From Blasia pusilla (Eukaryota > Marchantiophyta > Marchantiopsida > Blasiales): a stretch of DNA of 64,000 bases. The notes under the pieces are model-generated. The model was not told where the DNA came from. It was given only the letters and a program-made list of their open reading frames with translations, and made no database searches. The translations under genes and the position numbers were made by a program. Within the stretch, counting starts at the first letter, position 1; each line of letters opens with the position of its first letter. The stretch is taken from contig CM114273.1 of NCBI GenBank assembly GCA_050084515.1, forward strand, positions 20,026,001 through 20,090,000, in the 5' to 3' direction. Of the stretch, positions 1 through 12,161 are shown piece by piece.

Positions 1-86
1 CCTGTGCCGCCTCCAGCGCCTCTGCTGCCGCTCGGACCGAACACACTTGCCGAGCTGTCAAACGCTTCCCGCTTACGCGGCGCCAT
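1..86 (-). CDS. 5' end of an unidentified minus-strand gene (partial)
   Basis: An ATG at 86-84 on the minus strand opens a frame that stays open to the left edge (28 codons, beginning MAPRKREAFDSSASVFG). The stretch is GC-rich, like the starts of the other genes here, and the upstream 90-400 region is GC-rich before composition drops sharply to AT-rich at about 410, as expected for a promoter and leader. The peptide is basic, then Gly/Ser-rich, and I do not recognise it. It could also be an open frame in a leader exon. Only the start is inside the window. Confidence 0.35.
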   Translation of the reverse strand, partial: MAPRKREAFDSSASVFGPSGSRGAGGGT

Positions 87-410
87 CTGACTTACTTTTG
101 TACCGTGAGCGTCGGAGTTACCGCGAGCGCGAGCGCGAGCTGAGACTTCCACGGTAGAAAGTGGAAGAAGCGCGGTTTATCCAGAGGGCCCGTTTTACGA
201 TGTTACCGCCGTGCTTCCGTCGGCGAACGATTGCAGACCCTATGTAACGGGGCGATTCCAGAGAGGGCGTGTCAAATTCTGGCCTCGCCCCTATGGCTAT
301 CCGGGAGTGTACGGTTCCGGTTCCTCTCCAGGGTTCCAGTTCTGCGTCACCCGGGAAAAGCCCCGTTTTGTTCCACGCCGGAAGATGGCTCAACGGACAA
401 TTCATATCGA
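87..410 (-). promoter_or_regulatory. GC-rich putative leader/promoter of the left-edge gene
   Basis: A GC-rich block between the candidate ATG at 86 and AT-rich DNA from about 410. It contains a short GCGAGC-type tandem repeat at 121-139. A 95-codon open frame on the minus strand (405-118) looks accidental: no family resemblance and biased composition. The promoter role is inferred from composition and position only. Confidence 0.3.
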
Positions 411-3400
411 TAAATATATTGAAAATGAAGAAGTTTGGATGAGAATCCTTTGTTTTTTAAGTCGCCACATATTTCTTGAAATTTTAATATCAAGTTCAGA
501 TTAAATGTTCAAGCAGATTGTATCTATATTATTATTGGATTTGTAAATACTTTCATATTTGACAAGAATTGTCACTCGTCTATGTTTGACAATAGAAAAA
601 ATTCGAAGTTATGTATGACATCATTAGTCTTTTCACTCTGGTCCCTTCCTTTCAGGAACCGAATGAAAGACTCCTCCAATACTTTTTATTTCCTGCGCAT
701 TGTATTGGCACCTTACTAGTATATATATATATTTCTAATGTTGTGTTACTACATTTGTCATATCTCTGCGTAGAAAATTTTCCGTTATGGATTTTTAATA
801 AGAAATAAATTTTGCAAATATTAGTTAAAAGTGAAACATATGGCCAAGAAAATTTCCTCCTACGTAGATTGGAGTAAAACTACTAGAGAAATTGTATATG
901 CAAGTTGAAGTAGAGATGGAATATAGTTGGGGTTTCATATGTTGATTTTGAAATAAAATTTTATCATTCAAAATGTTGATATTAGAAATATATTTTATTG
1001 CATGTTGCCTAGGTCTTGCTTCCCTAGCTACTTCATCCCTCATCACTAACATGGAAGGTTGTGTATAGAAAATCTTATTAAGTTTTATGAAGTTTAGCTC
1101 ATTAGAGAATAGAATATGGGTGTCAAGGTTGGAGGAGGGGAGATATTCAATAATATCTAAGTGTAATCTTCAATACTTAAAAAAATTCTTTCTTTTAATT
1201 CAAGGTAATTTTCAAACTCAAGATAAGATTGAAATTGAATGGTCAAAACTTTTATTAAATAATCTATGAAAAATATGAAATAATGCAATATACCTATTCA
1301 GTCATCTTAAAATGTTCTTATAGTTTCATCCTAATATTATGTTGCAGTCCAGTAAGAGTTTGGAGTGTGCTTCAATAGGAAGGCTATCTATGTAGCTAGG
1401 TGTGGAGAGGTTATGAGGGACTTGTTGGCCTCCCTTAGTGACCCATGTGGAGAGACCATCTTTTGGGAGTTTTCTTGAGACCTTCATGAAGATATATTGG
1501 AGGTTCTTGATTAGGCAAAAACCTGTTGCGTAGGTTGAGGTGAATTTTACGCACATTTCACCTTCTTGGAGCCTTGGAGATCTTGAAAGGGTCATACCCA
1601 AAGGGAAGGCTTATCTTTCCGGAGTTGAGCCTTCAGAGCATAGACCAAGAGAGAGTATTGTGGACATGCATTAGACCAAGATTCCCTCATATTGAAGGTG
1701 GGTTTGGCTCATTTGTAATGTAGTGTAACCGGAGGTCAATGTGTTAAACATCTTATCTTTAATGTGAAAAGATACATGCATTTATTGAATTGAGTGTATG
1801 TGTAGTTTGTCGTGCACGATTTAGTGGATGTTGTGAAAGATTTGTGTGGACCAAAGATGGATTTCACGTGTGTTGTGGTCGTGTGAATTTTTAAGTGGGC
1901 TCTTCTTTTTAGTTGAGGATGGTGTTTATTATTTGGTGAGGAAAATTGAGAATGGCAAGTAGGGTGAGAGTGTGATAGAGTACTCTTTAGGAGCGTCCAA
2001 GGTATGGCTATGGGGTCTTGCTAACAAGAAAGCATGGTTCTTAAGCTATGTCACATGGGTGGATGTTTTCGGAAGAAAGAGTGGTAGCTATTGAATATGT
2101 GTGGTTGAGGATAAGTTTTGTGGAGTTAAATCACATCTAAGGTGAAGTATCAAAATCATACCCTTGGAGATTTTTGACAAGGGGGCATGCCGTGTACAAA
2201 CACATCACTGCGTAACATACTTTGATAATACCCCTAGTAATTCATAGGCAATTATGGGTTTATGGTTCACTAGTTTGGAGCCCATATGTATGTCCCTTTT
2301 GTGACCTCCTTTCCTAGGTATATGTCCCTATGTTATGCCGTCCTTACAAGATAGGAGAGGGGGTATAGATAGAAGGAAATCAATCTTGGGAGGAGAGGAA
2401 GAGATTCCTTTTCACGAAGAGAACTCTCTATGGTTGTAGTACTTCTTCTATTTGTTTCTTTGATTTGGTACTATTGGAGTGTATCATTTATCTCCCAAAT
2501 AAATGATACCCGCATGGGGAATCAATGCCCTGAAAATGGTTGTGGGCATCTTGTATCTCTAGGAGGCATAAATTTTGTTAGGAACTTGCAAGTGAAAGAG
2601 TGGGACCTGCAAACCCATTGCAACCCCCATTGACTTTAGGTAGGAAGATGTAGCGCCCTTGAACAAGGGCGAGAGGGCCAACATCTTGGGCATCTATTTT
2701 TTTCACCACAAGGCCCAAATCAAGGACCTCGAGAGAGTCTCCACTTCATATCTGTAAATATTTTGGATAGAGGGGCTTGGGTTGTGTCATCTCTCTCACT
2801 CGGGAGTAAATGACACGTAATAATTAATCTATCAAGGTTTTTTTAGATCCGGTTCGTGGAACCCAATTATTTGTTCCATGATTCCGAAATCCATCTCTTT
2901 GTTCCAACAAGTCCTCCGTAGATCTAATACTCATCCAAGTCCTCCATCCATAGGGGTCCTTGGAGCAAAGAGGTGAAACTAGAGTTTTCCAAAATTCAAC
3001 AAAACATGACTTAAAGAAAATTATTACAAAAAATTGAAGAAAATATTATGACACAATCCATCAAGAGTACAAAATGAGGGGATTCAAAATAACTAATAAA
3101 CTCCAAGACCATAGTTTGTCTGAGGGAGAAAGAGGGTGAGGCCCTCGAAACCTAACTTGACCAAAATCAAAAACAAAATGAGTGAAATCTACAAAACATC
3201 TCTACCAACAAAAGGTCTCCGAGCAATGCATCTCAATTGGAATATATAAGAGTCGGATAGATTAGACTTAAATCGTTCCTTTCTTTTTCCAACCACTTTA
3301 CTTTTGTTTACATCTTTTAATTCTTAATTTTCTCTTATCGTAGTCTATCTCTATGGATGGAAGCTAATTTCACATGGATTGATTGATGCTGCGACTTTCA

Positions 3401-4080
3401 GGAAAAGTGAAAAATTCAAGAAACATGTATAAGTATTTTATCACATGAACTATGATCCTGAAATGAATTTGGGGATCTCTAGTTGCTCTATCAGCGAACA
3501 TCCAACCTAAAATCATATCACCTGGTCATGCTAAGTTTTATGTCATGAATCTTCCAATTACCATGCTATTCCATTCAAGCGAGAATCCAAAACCCATGGG
3601 GTCCCTCAACACCACATTGACCTTCCCTTACAAGGGACCATACTACTTATTATGGCCCCTACAAGCACCCCTTGATTTTTTTCCTCTCCATCTAACCTAT
3701 CCATGTGTCCTACACACATATTTTACAATTACTTGCTCCACCCCACTCAAAGGGCCGCACACTCGCTATTCATCGCATGTCCGCTGTATGGGTGCACATA
3801 AAAGGAGCCCATTTGGCCCCACCACACAATAGGGGGAAAACTCACCTCAAAATCAAATGACCAAAATTCAGCGAGGTATCCACGGTAGCATGAGTTTCAT
3901 GGGCGTAGAGGTCGCCGCGACCTCATTTCTGTGACCAATTTGTATTTCTATAGGACAAGCCAAGAAAGTACATAGCATGTTTTTAGCATAAACCGTTAGA
4001 TATGCAACCCTAAAACGAGAAGAGTCGTTGCACCCATAAAATTTGGACGCTGAAAAAATGGCGACCCCCTAAGGTCGCCA
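411..4080. other. AT-rich intergenic DNA, no gene recognised
   Basis: No open frame here resembles a protein family. Around 1,620-1,760 a stretch (GATTCCCTCAT followed by a G/T-rich run) weakly resembles the 3' part of the interspersed repeat family described at 14,740, suggesting old repeat remnants. The rest is simple AT-rich DNA. Confidence 0.4.
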
Positions 4081-4825
4081 CGTTAAGAGGCATGTTAGGA
4101 GATGGATGGAGGACGCACGGAACCGAATGCAAAGAAGAAGAGATGAGGAAGAGAGAAAGAAAAACACAAGCAGAATTTGGAGGAGAAAAACAAGAGAAGA
4201 AAGAAATAAATATGAAAAGAGAGATGAAATGTTAAAAAAAGAGTCCGAGTGCGCGAACGAATGGGCGTGCGATCGTACGGGGGGGAGAGGGTGGACCCCC
4301 ACAGAACTCCCCTCCCGTCCCCTCCCCTATCTATGTCTCACACGATCGAGTTCCGTCTCTTGGGCCCTTGATCCCTCCGCTCCGCTCCCCCGCCTTCCGT
4401 CCCTCTCTCCCTGCCTGGCCTTCGCCCTGCCTTCGCGTGACTGCCTGCCTGCCTGCCTGCGTAGGCGACTGCAGGGCTTGGAAGCAGCGGGTGCGTTTCC
4501 GGATCTCGCCGCAGGTGGAGGAGGACTGGAGAGATCGGATGCCGTGCTGCGCGAAGGTGTGCGAGAGTGTTTGCTTGGAGGTAGGAGATGCGGAATTGAG
4601 TTAGAGCGGAGAGCCGGCGTGCAGCGGTGCGGAGGTGTGATCGGCATTTCGGGGGTGGCGGGGAGAGGAGGCGGACGGTAGGAGGAATTCATGGCGAGCT
4701 CGAGGATGTGAGGGTGTTTGTGAGGGAAGAGGCGGAGTCTGAAATCTTCCCGGGGACGCCACAGGTGAGAGAGGGAAATTGTTCGGCAAGGGGGTGGTTG
4801 AGAAAGGAGGCGGTAGGAGAGGAAG
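4081..4825 (+). promoter_or_regulatory. 5' leader and proximal promoter of the BSD-domain gene
   Basis: Purine-rich, then C/T-rich, then GC-rich sequence directly upstream of the BSD start codon. It includes a TGCC tetranucleotide run at about 4,441-4,460. Open frames in it on both strands (for example 4106-4681 plus and 4601-5095 minus) have strongly biased composition and no family resemblance, so they are taken as leader artefacts. No TATA box is assigned. Confidence 0.4.
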
Positions 4826-6154
4826 ATGAATTTCTTGAAGTCGGGATTTTTCAGTGACGCGGAGACGCATCCTTCTCAAGAGGTTGAAGGAGGGACGGAA
4901 GCTAAGGATGACTCCGAGAAAGAGTCGACTGGGGGCGCCTGGAGTTTCGGTAGTCTCGTGAAGACGCTTGCTTCGAAGTCGGGAGAGGTGTTGCAGGCGT
5001 ATCAGCGGGATTTGCACGAGTTCGCCGATGGCCTCAAAAAGGAGACAGAGGTCGTTGCCGAGGTTACTGTCCATGCGGTGAAGGACCTCCCCCATACCCT
5101 TGAAACGGGCGCTGTTGTTGCACAGGAGTCATTGGAGACCGTCGGTCAGACTTTGGAGGACTTCGGTGGATCGATTTGGAGAGGAACATCGGACTTGATC
5201 GCATCAGTTAAAGAAGCGGTGCAAAAGGTAGACGAGGAGGCGGCCGCCAACTCGAAAGCGAAAGGAAATTTGGCCAAGGAATCGTCTTCCACCCCGGTTG
5301 CTAATTGGAAATATAGCCGCTATGAAGCACAAGTAAATGCCATGCAGAGGGATAGCAGCACCTACTGTGACGAGCCCGAAGACGAAGAGGATTTTTCTGC
5401 CTGGAGAGCCTCGTTTAACCTAAACGATAAGAAACCCGACATTGAAGCTATTCTCAAGGACAATGCGTTCATGCAGGAGCTTGAGGCCAGAATTGTGCCT
5501 ACGATAGTTGAGCACGACATCTTCTGGACCAGATATTTTTACCGTCTGCACAAACTGCAGCAGGCCGAAGACGCCAGAGCCGATCTGGTGAAGAGGGCCA
5601 CGTCACTGGAGGAAGAGGAACTGACATGGGACGTCGAGGAGGAAAATGACGAAGTTCGAGCTGATCCTGAGGCCACTCCAATTGCTCGTCCAGGTGGAGC
5701 GGCAGGGGCCGCCGATGAAGTTATATCTGAAAGGGGCAAAGAGCTTGGCGTCGGCAATGGCGCAGAATCTGCTCGTGTGTCGTCTTCATCCGGTGGCTTG
5801 TCTGTGGAGCACCCTGAGATCACCACAGAGCAATCGGCAGGTATGCATGATGAGGAGGCGGTCAGTGAGGGAAGCACAGGAAGTGATTGGCTGGTTGTAC
5901 AGGAGGAGAAGGAACAAGGAGTAGATGCCGCCACTCAACCGACTTCGTCACCTCCGGCCAAAGAGAAAGGAGCTCATCCACCTGCTGCGGTCGAAGTCCA
6001 CGCGGTTGACGCGGCCGAGCCAGAGCTCGAGGATATTGGTGATCTAGTTATTGAAGCCAGTCCTAAAGATCGTACAGAGACTAGCAAACGCAAGACGGTT
6101 GTAGATACGAAACCTTCTGCTGACGAGACCGAAGACTGGGGTGACTGGGAGTGA
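4826..6154 (+). CDS. BSD-domain-containing protein
   Basis: A single uninterrupted 442-codon frame. Residues about 189-247 form a BSD domain: a DFSAWRASF start, an acidic/hydrophobic helix, then IVPTIVEHDIFWTRYFYRL, which carries the conserved Phe-Trp pair and the RYFYR motif. The N-terminal 150 residues are amphipathic and helical (SLVKTLASKSGEVLQAYQRDL), as in plant BSD proteins. The C-terminal third is acidic and low-complexity, ending in DETEDWGDWE. BSD domains occur in TFIIH p62, synapse-associated proteins and a plant family of unknown role; this one is closest to the plant cytosolic type. The start is the first ATG of the frame and gives a typical N terminus. A poly(A) signal lies 130 bp downstream. 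A truncated, deleted copy of the 3' half is present at 32.3-33.5 kb on the other strand. Confidence 0.94.
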   Translation: MNFLKSGFFSDAETHPSQEVEGGTEAKDDSEKESTGGAWSFGSLVKTLASKSGEVLQAYQRDLHEFADGLKKETEVVAEVTVHAVKDLPHTLETGAVVAQESLETVGQTLEDFGGSIWRGTSDLIASVKEAVQKVDEEAAANSKAKGNLAKESSSTPVANWKYSRYEAQVNAMQRDSSTYCDEPEDEEDFSAWRASFNLNDKKPDIEAILKDNAFMQELEARIVPTIVEHDIFWTRYFYRLHKLQQAEDARADLVKRATSLEEEELTWDVEEENDEVRADPEATPIARPGGAAGAADEVISERGKELGVGNGAESARVSSSSGGLSVEHPEITTEQSAGMHDEEAVSEGSTGSDWLVVQEEKEQGVDAATQPTSSPPAKEKGAHPPAAVEVHAVDAAEPELEDIGDLVIEASPKDRTETSKRKTVVDTKPSADETEDWGDWE

Positions 6155-6282
6155 TGTTATTCACCAGTAAATAATCGAATCAAGAGCGAGCATGAATTGA
6201 ATCCTGTTGCTATTTGTGAATATGGGCCGATCATTTTTATTTTTTTTGTAGATCAGTTCCGAAAGACCGAAGGTGATTATTA

Positions 6283-6288
6283 AATAAA
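6283..6288 (+). terminator. AATAAA polyadenylation signal of the BSD gene
   Basis: A canonical AATAAA 129 bp after the BSD stop codon, followed by T/G-rich DNA. The duplicated copy at 32.8-32.9 kb retains the equivalent motif, and homology continues more than 1.2 kb past it, so the copy was not made from an mRNA. Confidence 0.5.
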
Positions 6289-9200
6289 GTAGTCAATAAT
6301 CATTCAGTGCAGGTTTTGGACTTGCGCACAACACAGCTTGTCTGCCTCCTCATGGTTGGACTACTTCCAACACTCGGTTCCGCCTAATCCGAGCGGGAAT
6401 GGATGAAAGGTTGGGCTTCTGGCTGTCCTGATCTTTTAACATTTATCGTTGTACAAGGACATTTGTATAGTCTCATTGCAGGAAAGGCTTTCAAAGGTTT
6501 GCGAAATAACTTGTTCAGCAAGTTCGTCTAGGCCGTCAGTACTCTCGAACCTGGGAGCCTCCTGGTTGCGGCTTGAACCGCTAACGCAATCAATCTAAAT
6601 CATAGTTTCAAGGGAAGTGCCTGGTCCTCGGCACCGGATCTTTAATGGTTCAACGGGGCAGAATCTTTACATTGAAAGGGAAAATTGGCTTGCTTTGTGT
6701 ACTACCTTTCTGTGTGAGTCTGGGTTTGATGGACATGTTCTCTTGTTTTGGACGCGCATTACAAAGACCTAATGGACAAGATGGGATGTTTTAAAAAATG
6801 AGGCCAAGCTCTTCTCATAAGTCTCAGTTCGCACTCCTATAGTTCCTTATGTTTTTATGCACTCTTCCTTATAGATCTTCTCCTCAGTTTGGCAGGCTGA
6901 GACTATATCATAGCTTGCTTGACAAACTGGAAAGACATATTTCTAAATTTGAGTAAGGGCACGAGAGGAAGTAGGCGAGAACGGAAGACCTGGCCCTTCA
7001 ACGAACGTATTTTTCCCCTATCTTGTAGTCAAATGTAGATACTATGTCATCAGGGAGGACTGTATGTAGATATGGTGAGTAGTGTGTCACTTAAATACAT
7101 CAGGGAATCCTTCCTTTGTGGGATACATATCCAGAGGGTTTTTGGGATGTTAAATATATAGCCTCTGGAACCGGATCTGAAGGCGATATCCGATCCACTA
7201 ATTCGATCATTAGGGTCTTCTTTCGGACCGAGCTTTGCCCACGATGTACAAGACTCAAAGTTGAATCTGACTCCGATGAAGATGTAAGACTCGTGTCTCA
7301 CAGATCGCTTTCCATGCTTGGGATCAAGCGTAGGTAATGGAAAGAGATAAATGGGCAGTGGCAGTAATACAGAGTTCCAATTAGTTTGGACAGCATCTTG
7401 AACGTAATCTGCGAGCAGTATAACGGGAATTAATTTTTAATCAATCGAAGCACTCTACACGCCAGAAACGACGTGAACAGCCAGAGCGTGGAGTCGTGTT
7501 TGTCGGTGGATTGGACGGGGCTGCGTAGGCACCACTTTTTCAAACGATCGTTAGAACATGTTCGGAACTATAGTCGAGATGGCTATGACGGGGCTTCGAA
7601 TGTAAACCAATTAATCCAAACTATCGTCGGAACATGTCTGGAACTCGAGGATGGCGAACTCAGACACTGGTGCAGTGATAGCAGCAAGCAAGGTTCAAAA
7701 GGTTGGAAAGGGTGTGATCACGGATGGTACAATGGAATGTTTGACCGATGGGACAACCGAGGGGCCTTATGTGGGACCTTTCAGGGCTTGAATCGATTTG
7801 TGCTATGCTCTGCTCTGCTCGTTTACTCAGGAGTGCTCATGCCACGACTGTGAGCATCTTTAACCTTGGGTGGGGCACCCGACCTGGGCACTAAAGTGCG
7901 CCACCACAAGAAGGAAGTCAACATTTGGTCCAAGTTCTCGCGACTTGTAGCCCAGTGTCCGGGTGGCATAATCCCCTTCCGTCCAGTCTGGTGACGAAAT
8001 GATGCGGATTGCTGTCCAATTGGGGTTTTTGTTTCGCGCAAGACATTCAGCTAGTCTTCACAGAATGAGTCAACTTTATGATCGCTGTTGCTGTTGGATC
8101 TTCGAATGGTGGAGTACATGACCGCGTGACGCCTGCGTGTGGAATTTTTTTGGGCGGTGAAGGCGAATTTCAAATCGGATTCCCGAGTACATCTGCAGGC
8201 ACAAGAATTTTTTTTTTGCACTCAATGTTGCCTTGCAGTGAGGGTTCTGCTTCTAACAACTCTTTGACCAACAGTGTTAAACGTAACATTCTTTTCTCAT
8301 TTCAAGGTGGTTTTACAAAAAGGATCCTGGTTCTGAAAACCTTTTGACCAACACTGTTACAGATTTCTGGATGGCTCTAAACAGTTGTTTAGGAGTACCA
8401 AGCTTTGGATTCGAAGAAGTCGAAAGTGATGGTAGACTCAGGAATGTCTTCCCGTTAGGCTGACCTCGAACTGTCCCGCATCGTCCACCCTCATAGATTT
8501 GATATTGTAGGTGAAGCCTGAATTTCCGCTAAATAAGCTGATGAGTCGAGGCTATGATTGCGATTCCTCTACCACTAGTACAATGGACGAGTCCGGATTG
8601 TGCAGTAAGACGAGGAGCATGTCTCAGCACAAAACATCTAGGTGATGATGAGCCGGGGGTGGGGGGGGGCCATCCAGGTCCTCATCATCAATGGAACACT
8701 AGATTTTAGCACAATTCTTCTCAATTGCCTGACTGATTGGATGTCGAAACTGTCACAGGAAGCTTTTGAAATCAAGAATCCGCATTTAAGCACGCGGTCA
8801 GGACTTCCAATAGGTAAAGGAACATTTCCAAGTCCATAATTTCCGGAGCACTCGGGAGAACTGCCTCTAGCCTAGCATGCTGCTTTTTTATAAAAAGATT
8901 AGTGGAACACATCAGAGCTCAAAAACGGGACCTCCATGGACAGGCTTTTGCGCTGGTGACGATCCATGACGCTCGAGTAGTATCGGCAATGAACCCTACT
9001 ACGCATCATCTCAATTTGACGTGACTAGAGCAGCTTTCGTACACAGGTGGGGTCTTCCATTCTAAAGCCACAATCCAAACTATAAGGAGCAACGTGACAA
9101 CTCTTGGGATTTCTTACCGGCCCTTTGCGTAGGAACCCTCCATATCACAGCATAAGATTCCCTCCCTAGAATTACGTTCCCCATGCCTTATGTCACATGA

Positions 9201-11051
9201 GTAAGCAACATTTTTCGCAGGAGCATAGCGATTTCCATACCGTTGAGTCTAAAAATATATCCACTTGAGTCTATGACTTCCTCGATCTAGAGGCCCTCTT
9301 TGTAGTCTGGTCATGTTTTTATAGACATAATTGACAATTTTTTTGCATACTCAAATTTTTTTATAATAGTTTGTGAGACACGAGTCCCCTCTTTTGTACT
9401 TTTGACTCTTTTGTACTTTTGACGGGTTCTTCCATCACAAGAGAAGAATCTTTGTTGCAAAGCACACGAGACCTACAGCGTGTCGGTGGACAAAGGAGCT
9501 TCTTACAAAACTATGATATTAGTGTTTTATGTCGAAACGAAATTAGTTTCCAAAGGTTTCATATTTTCGTTGTGTTGGGTTAGTTTGGGCCTTGGATCAT
9601 TGTGGGTTCAATAAAATCTGTGTCATGTATGGGGTGTGAATAGTCACCATAGACACTCTACCTCGAAATCGCTACTCGATTGATGCAATGCATCACCTTT
9701 TCCATTCTAGGCCTGTATTGAAACTACTTATCGGATCCGACCAGTCTTCCATGGATTCCATCCCGCTAATCAAACAGACCTTCCTCGTCCAGTATTGTGG
9801 TGCCCAAAGACCAACCCCAAACACTTTGGGGTGTATCCCTGTATCTTGGTTACACAATGCAAAACGAGGGAATGACGTCTTGACAGTTCGCAACTGGCGA
9901 ATGGGAGCCAAGAAGAACCAAGAATATGTTGGAACGCATGAATGCCTTTCTTAAATAGCACCCAGAGGGATCCTGGGAATGAAAGACAAATGAAAAAATA
10001 AATTCACACACAGTGAACTTAACTATGCAGCTTGAAAAGAGAATCCAAATTTGGTGTCTCTTCACCACACGAGTTGTCCTACAATTCTTCCTTTGTATAT
10101 TTGATTGTCATAGTCCAGTGTGGGATGGAAGTTTCTGCGAAGGTCTTCAATGGACCTCTATATCCCGGGCTTCAACTAACCACTTCAAGACATGATTCTC
10201 ATGAGCGACTTCTACATACGGTAGTTGTCGCAACACATTATGGTGTGACTCCAGAATAGACTTGTCCCCAACTGACACATACACACAGCTTTTATGTCCA
10301 AACGGCATGCACCTCGGCAGAACAGAACTACTTCTGCCTCACAAAAGTGGCCAGATCCAAGCACTGTCCCTGCAAGGGGGTGGAGTCACAATTTCCTGCA
10401 TACCTCTTCCTGAATAAGCCTCTTATGTTCTTGCTGTTAACAGACTGTAATTGTCCAGATGACATTCATCTTACTCTGGGCCAATTCAAGTTGATATCCT
10501 CTGAAAGTTGTTCCCTTGGAGCCGAGGAGAATGATGAACAGGCACTTCATTTCGGCTGTTTAGCTAGAGGTACCGGTCCCCGAACTAGCTCTTGTTGGCT
10601 TTCTTGGTGGCCTGGGTTGCTAAGCCTGTCCTTGTTGAAACAGGGTCGAGGGTGCCCACACTGCCATCCACTAGACCACCATAGGTCATCTTGATCACAA
10701 GCTCAGAAAATATGCTTGCAAACCCAACACATCTGGGTCTTTATTGTTGAGCTCCTCGTCTCCATGGGAGATGGCCACTGACTGGAAACCATTGTCCATA
10801 TTGTAGTTCCATACATCCGTGAGAGAAATACCAAATCATCCAACGTCCTATAGAACCCCCAATGTTGAAACTATAAGACACTGGCAGTGCCAACCTACTT
10901 AGGTTCCAGAAAGATTGCACAGGTAACCATACGCGTTGGATCAGTTGTCTGCTTGAATCCTGGAGATGAGTCAGAGCGCTTGAATTCCATGTGATCAGTG
11001 GCAATGAACAGTGTACCATCCCTCCTCACATGACAGTACATACTCGGAACT
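6289..11051. other. Intergenic region; source of the 29.9-33 kb duplicated segment
   Basis: No protein family is recognisable. A 126-codon open frame (7473-7853, +) has no visible domain and is probably chance. The part from the BSD gene to about 7,530 reappears in inverted, diverged form at 29,858-32,460. From 7,530 to 11,050 no repeat or RNA gene was recognised; 9,300-9,450 is locally T-rich. Confidence 0.5.
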
Positions 11052-12161
11052 CTACACTTCAATGACATGGCAGCTCATTATAACATCGACAGAGTTTTCC
11101 GGCCCTTGAATGGATGAAGACACCAGCATGCCCTCATGATTACCCGCTCTGTCCAGATTCAAGACAATTGTTTTGAGGCCTGTCCCCACAACATATAGAT
11201 TTCTTCCTAGCACAGCAATTCTACAAGGTGTTCGAACAGACTTTGGAGACAGACGACCTACTAGATTCCAGTTGAGGCTGTCCTGATCTAAGACCATGAG
11301 TTTCAGACCGAAGGTTTGATCTAACATATAGATGTTGTTACCAACGACACCGGTTGGTCCACACCATTGCTTTGTCATCTCATTGTCTATGAGAGCCCAT
11401 GAATCTTGTGAGGGATCGTACAGAGCAGCATAGGTAGGGGGGAAGTTGATAGGACAGATGTGTCGGATGTATAGCTTTCCATTTAACACTAAGGATTCTC
11501 CAATGTCAGCTACTATGTTTGGGTCGTAAAATGTCGACCAACAACCACCTCGTGAGTCGTATGCTTCCCATGAGGTCAGAATTTCTGAAGTTGATCCCAT
11601 TCCCCCCACAGCATACAACTTGCCATTGAAAGCTGCGCAGACAAAGTAGCAACGAGGAGTTTCCAGTGAAACGGCTTCTCGCCATACATTCAGGATAGGG
11701 TCGTATTTCAGCACATCGGTAGTCGGATGTTGATATTTCTTCCCGCCTCCGACAACGAAAAGCTCTCTTCCTAACACTTCACACGCCATACCGTATCGTC
11801 TCCCATAGTCACCTGGCATTGCTGGGAGCTCCTTCCACTTTCGTCCCGCAGGATCTAGAACATACCAGTGAAGAACTTCTGAGCTATCTCTGGTCAGGGA
11901 GTATATCCAGCCTTCTGTCAGGCCCATGTCTTTCCTCAGATTGTAAAACGCGGCACTGCAGACTGTCTCCTTCCACTGCTTGCAGACTTTGGCCATCACG
12001 CAATGATATCGACGGGCAACTCTGATCAAGCAATGCAGAGCAATGTCGTTGGGCAGACCGGGAAGAAGGCTTCGGTCCTGGTTCTTGCATTCTGACGCCG
12101 GTCCATCTTGCTCCAATGGGCTACAAAGTCCCTGAATCGCCACATTGGGACCAGAATCCAT
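11052..12161 (-). CDS. SKIP4: F-box/kelch-repeat protein, SKIP4-like SCF substrate receptor
   Basis: 369 codons in one coding exon. The F-box lies at about residues 32-75 (LLPGLPNDIALHCLIRVARR then VCKQWKETV). It is followed by kelch blades with their Gly-Gly/Tyr/Trp pattern (ELFVVGGG, KLYAVGGMG, NVWREAVSLETPRCYF, NIYMLDQTFGLKL). Order and wording match Arabidopsis SKIP4, including the VLDQTFG motif and the C-terminal VSSSIQGPENSVDV segment. The F-box binds SKP1 in an SCF ubiquitin ligase and the kelch propeller selects the substrate, which is unknown. The start is set by a clear splice acceptor (TTGCAG then GAAGATGG, exon start 12,165), so an in-frame ATG at 12,185 lies in the intron. The upstream leader is therefore spliced. 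A diverged copy of that leader, without the coding exon, sits at 33.55-34.06 kb. Confidence 0.92.
   Translation of the reverse strand: MDSGPNVAIQGLCSPLEQDGPASECKNQDRSLLPGLPNDIALHCLIRVARRYHCVMAKVCKQWKETVCSAAFYNLRKDMGLTEGWIYSLTRDSSEVLHWYVLDPAGRKWKELPAMPGDYGRRYGMACEVLGRELFVVGGGKKYQHPTTDVLKYDPILNVWREAVSLETPRCYFVCAAFNGKLYAVGGMGSTSEILTSWEAYDSRGGCWSTFYDPNIVADIGESLVLNGKLYIRHICPINFPPTYAALYDPSQDSWALIDNEMTKQWCGPTGVVGNNIYMLDQTFGLKLMVLDQDSLNWNLVGRLSPKSVRTPCRIAVLGRNLYVVGTGLKTIVLNLDRAGNHEGMLVSSSIQGPENSVDVIMSCHVIEV

Noticed and set aside
4106-4681. 191-codon open frame before the BSD gene
   Set aside because: Runs of purine-coded Lys/Arg/Glu and then GC-rich low-complexity residues; no domain; overlaps the leader.
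7473-7853. 126-codon open frame downstream of the BSD gene
   Set aside because: No recognisable domain, and the part present in the duplicate (up to about 7,530) does not keep the frame.
8527-8610. CTGATGAGTC near 8,540 resembling a hammerhead ribozyme core
   Set aside because: The required GAAA after stem II is absent (GACGAGTCC instead) and the stems do not close.
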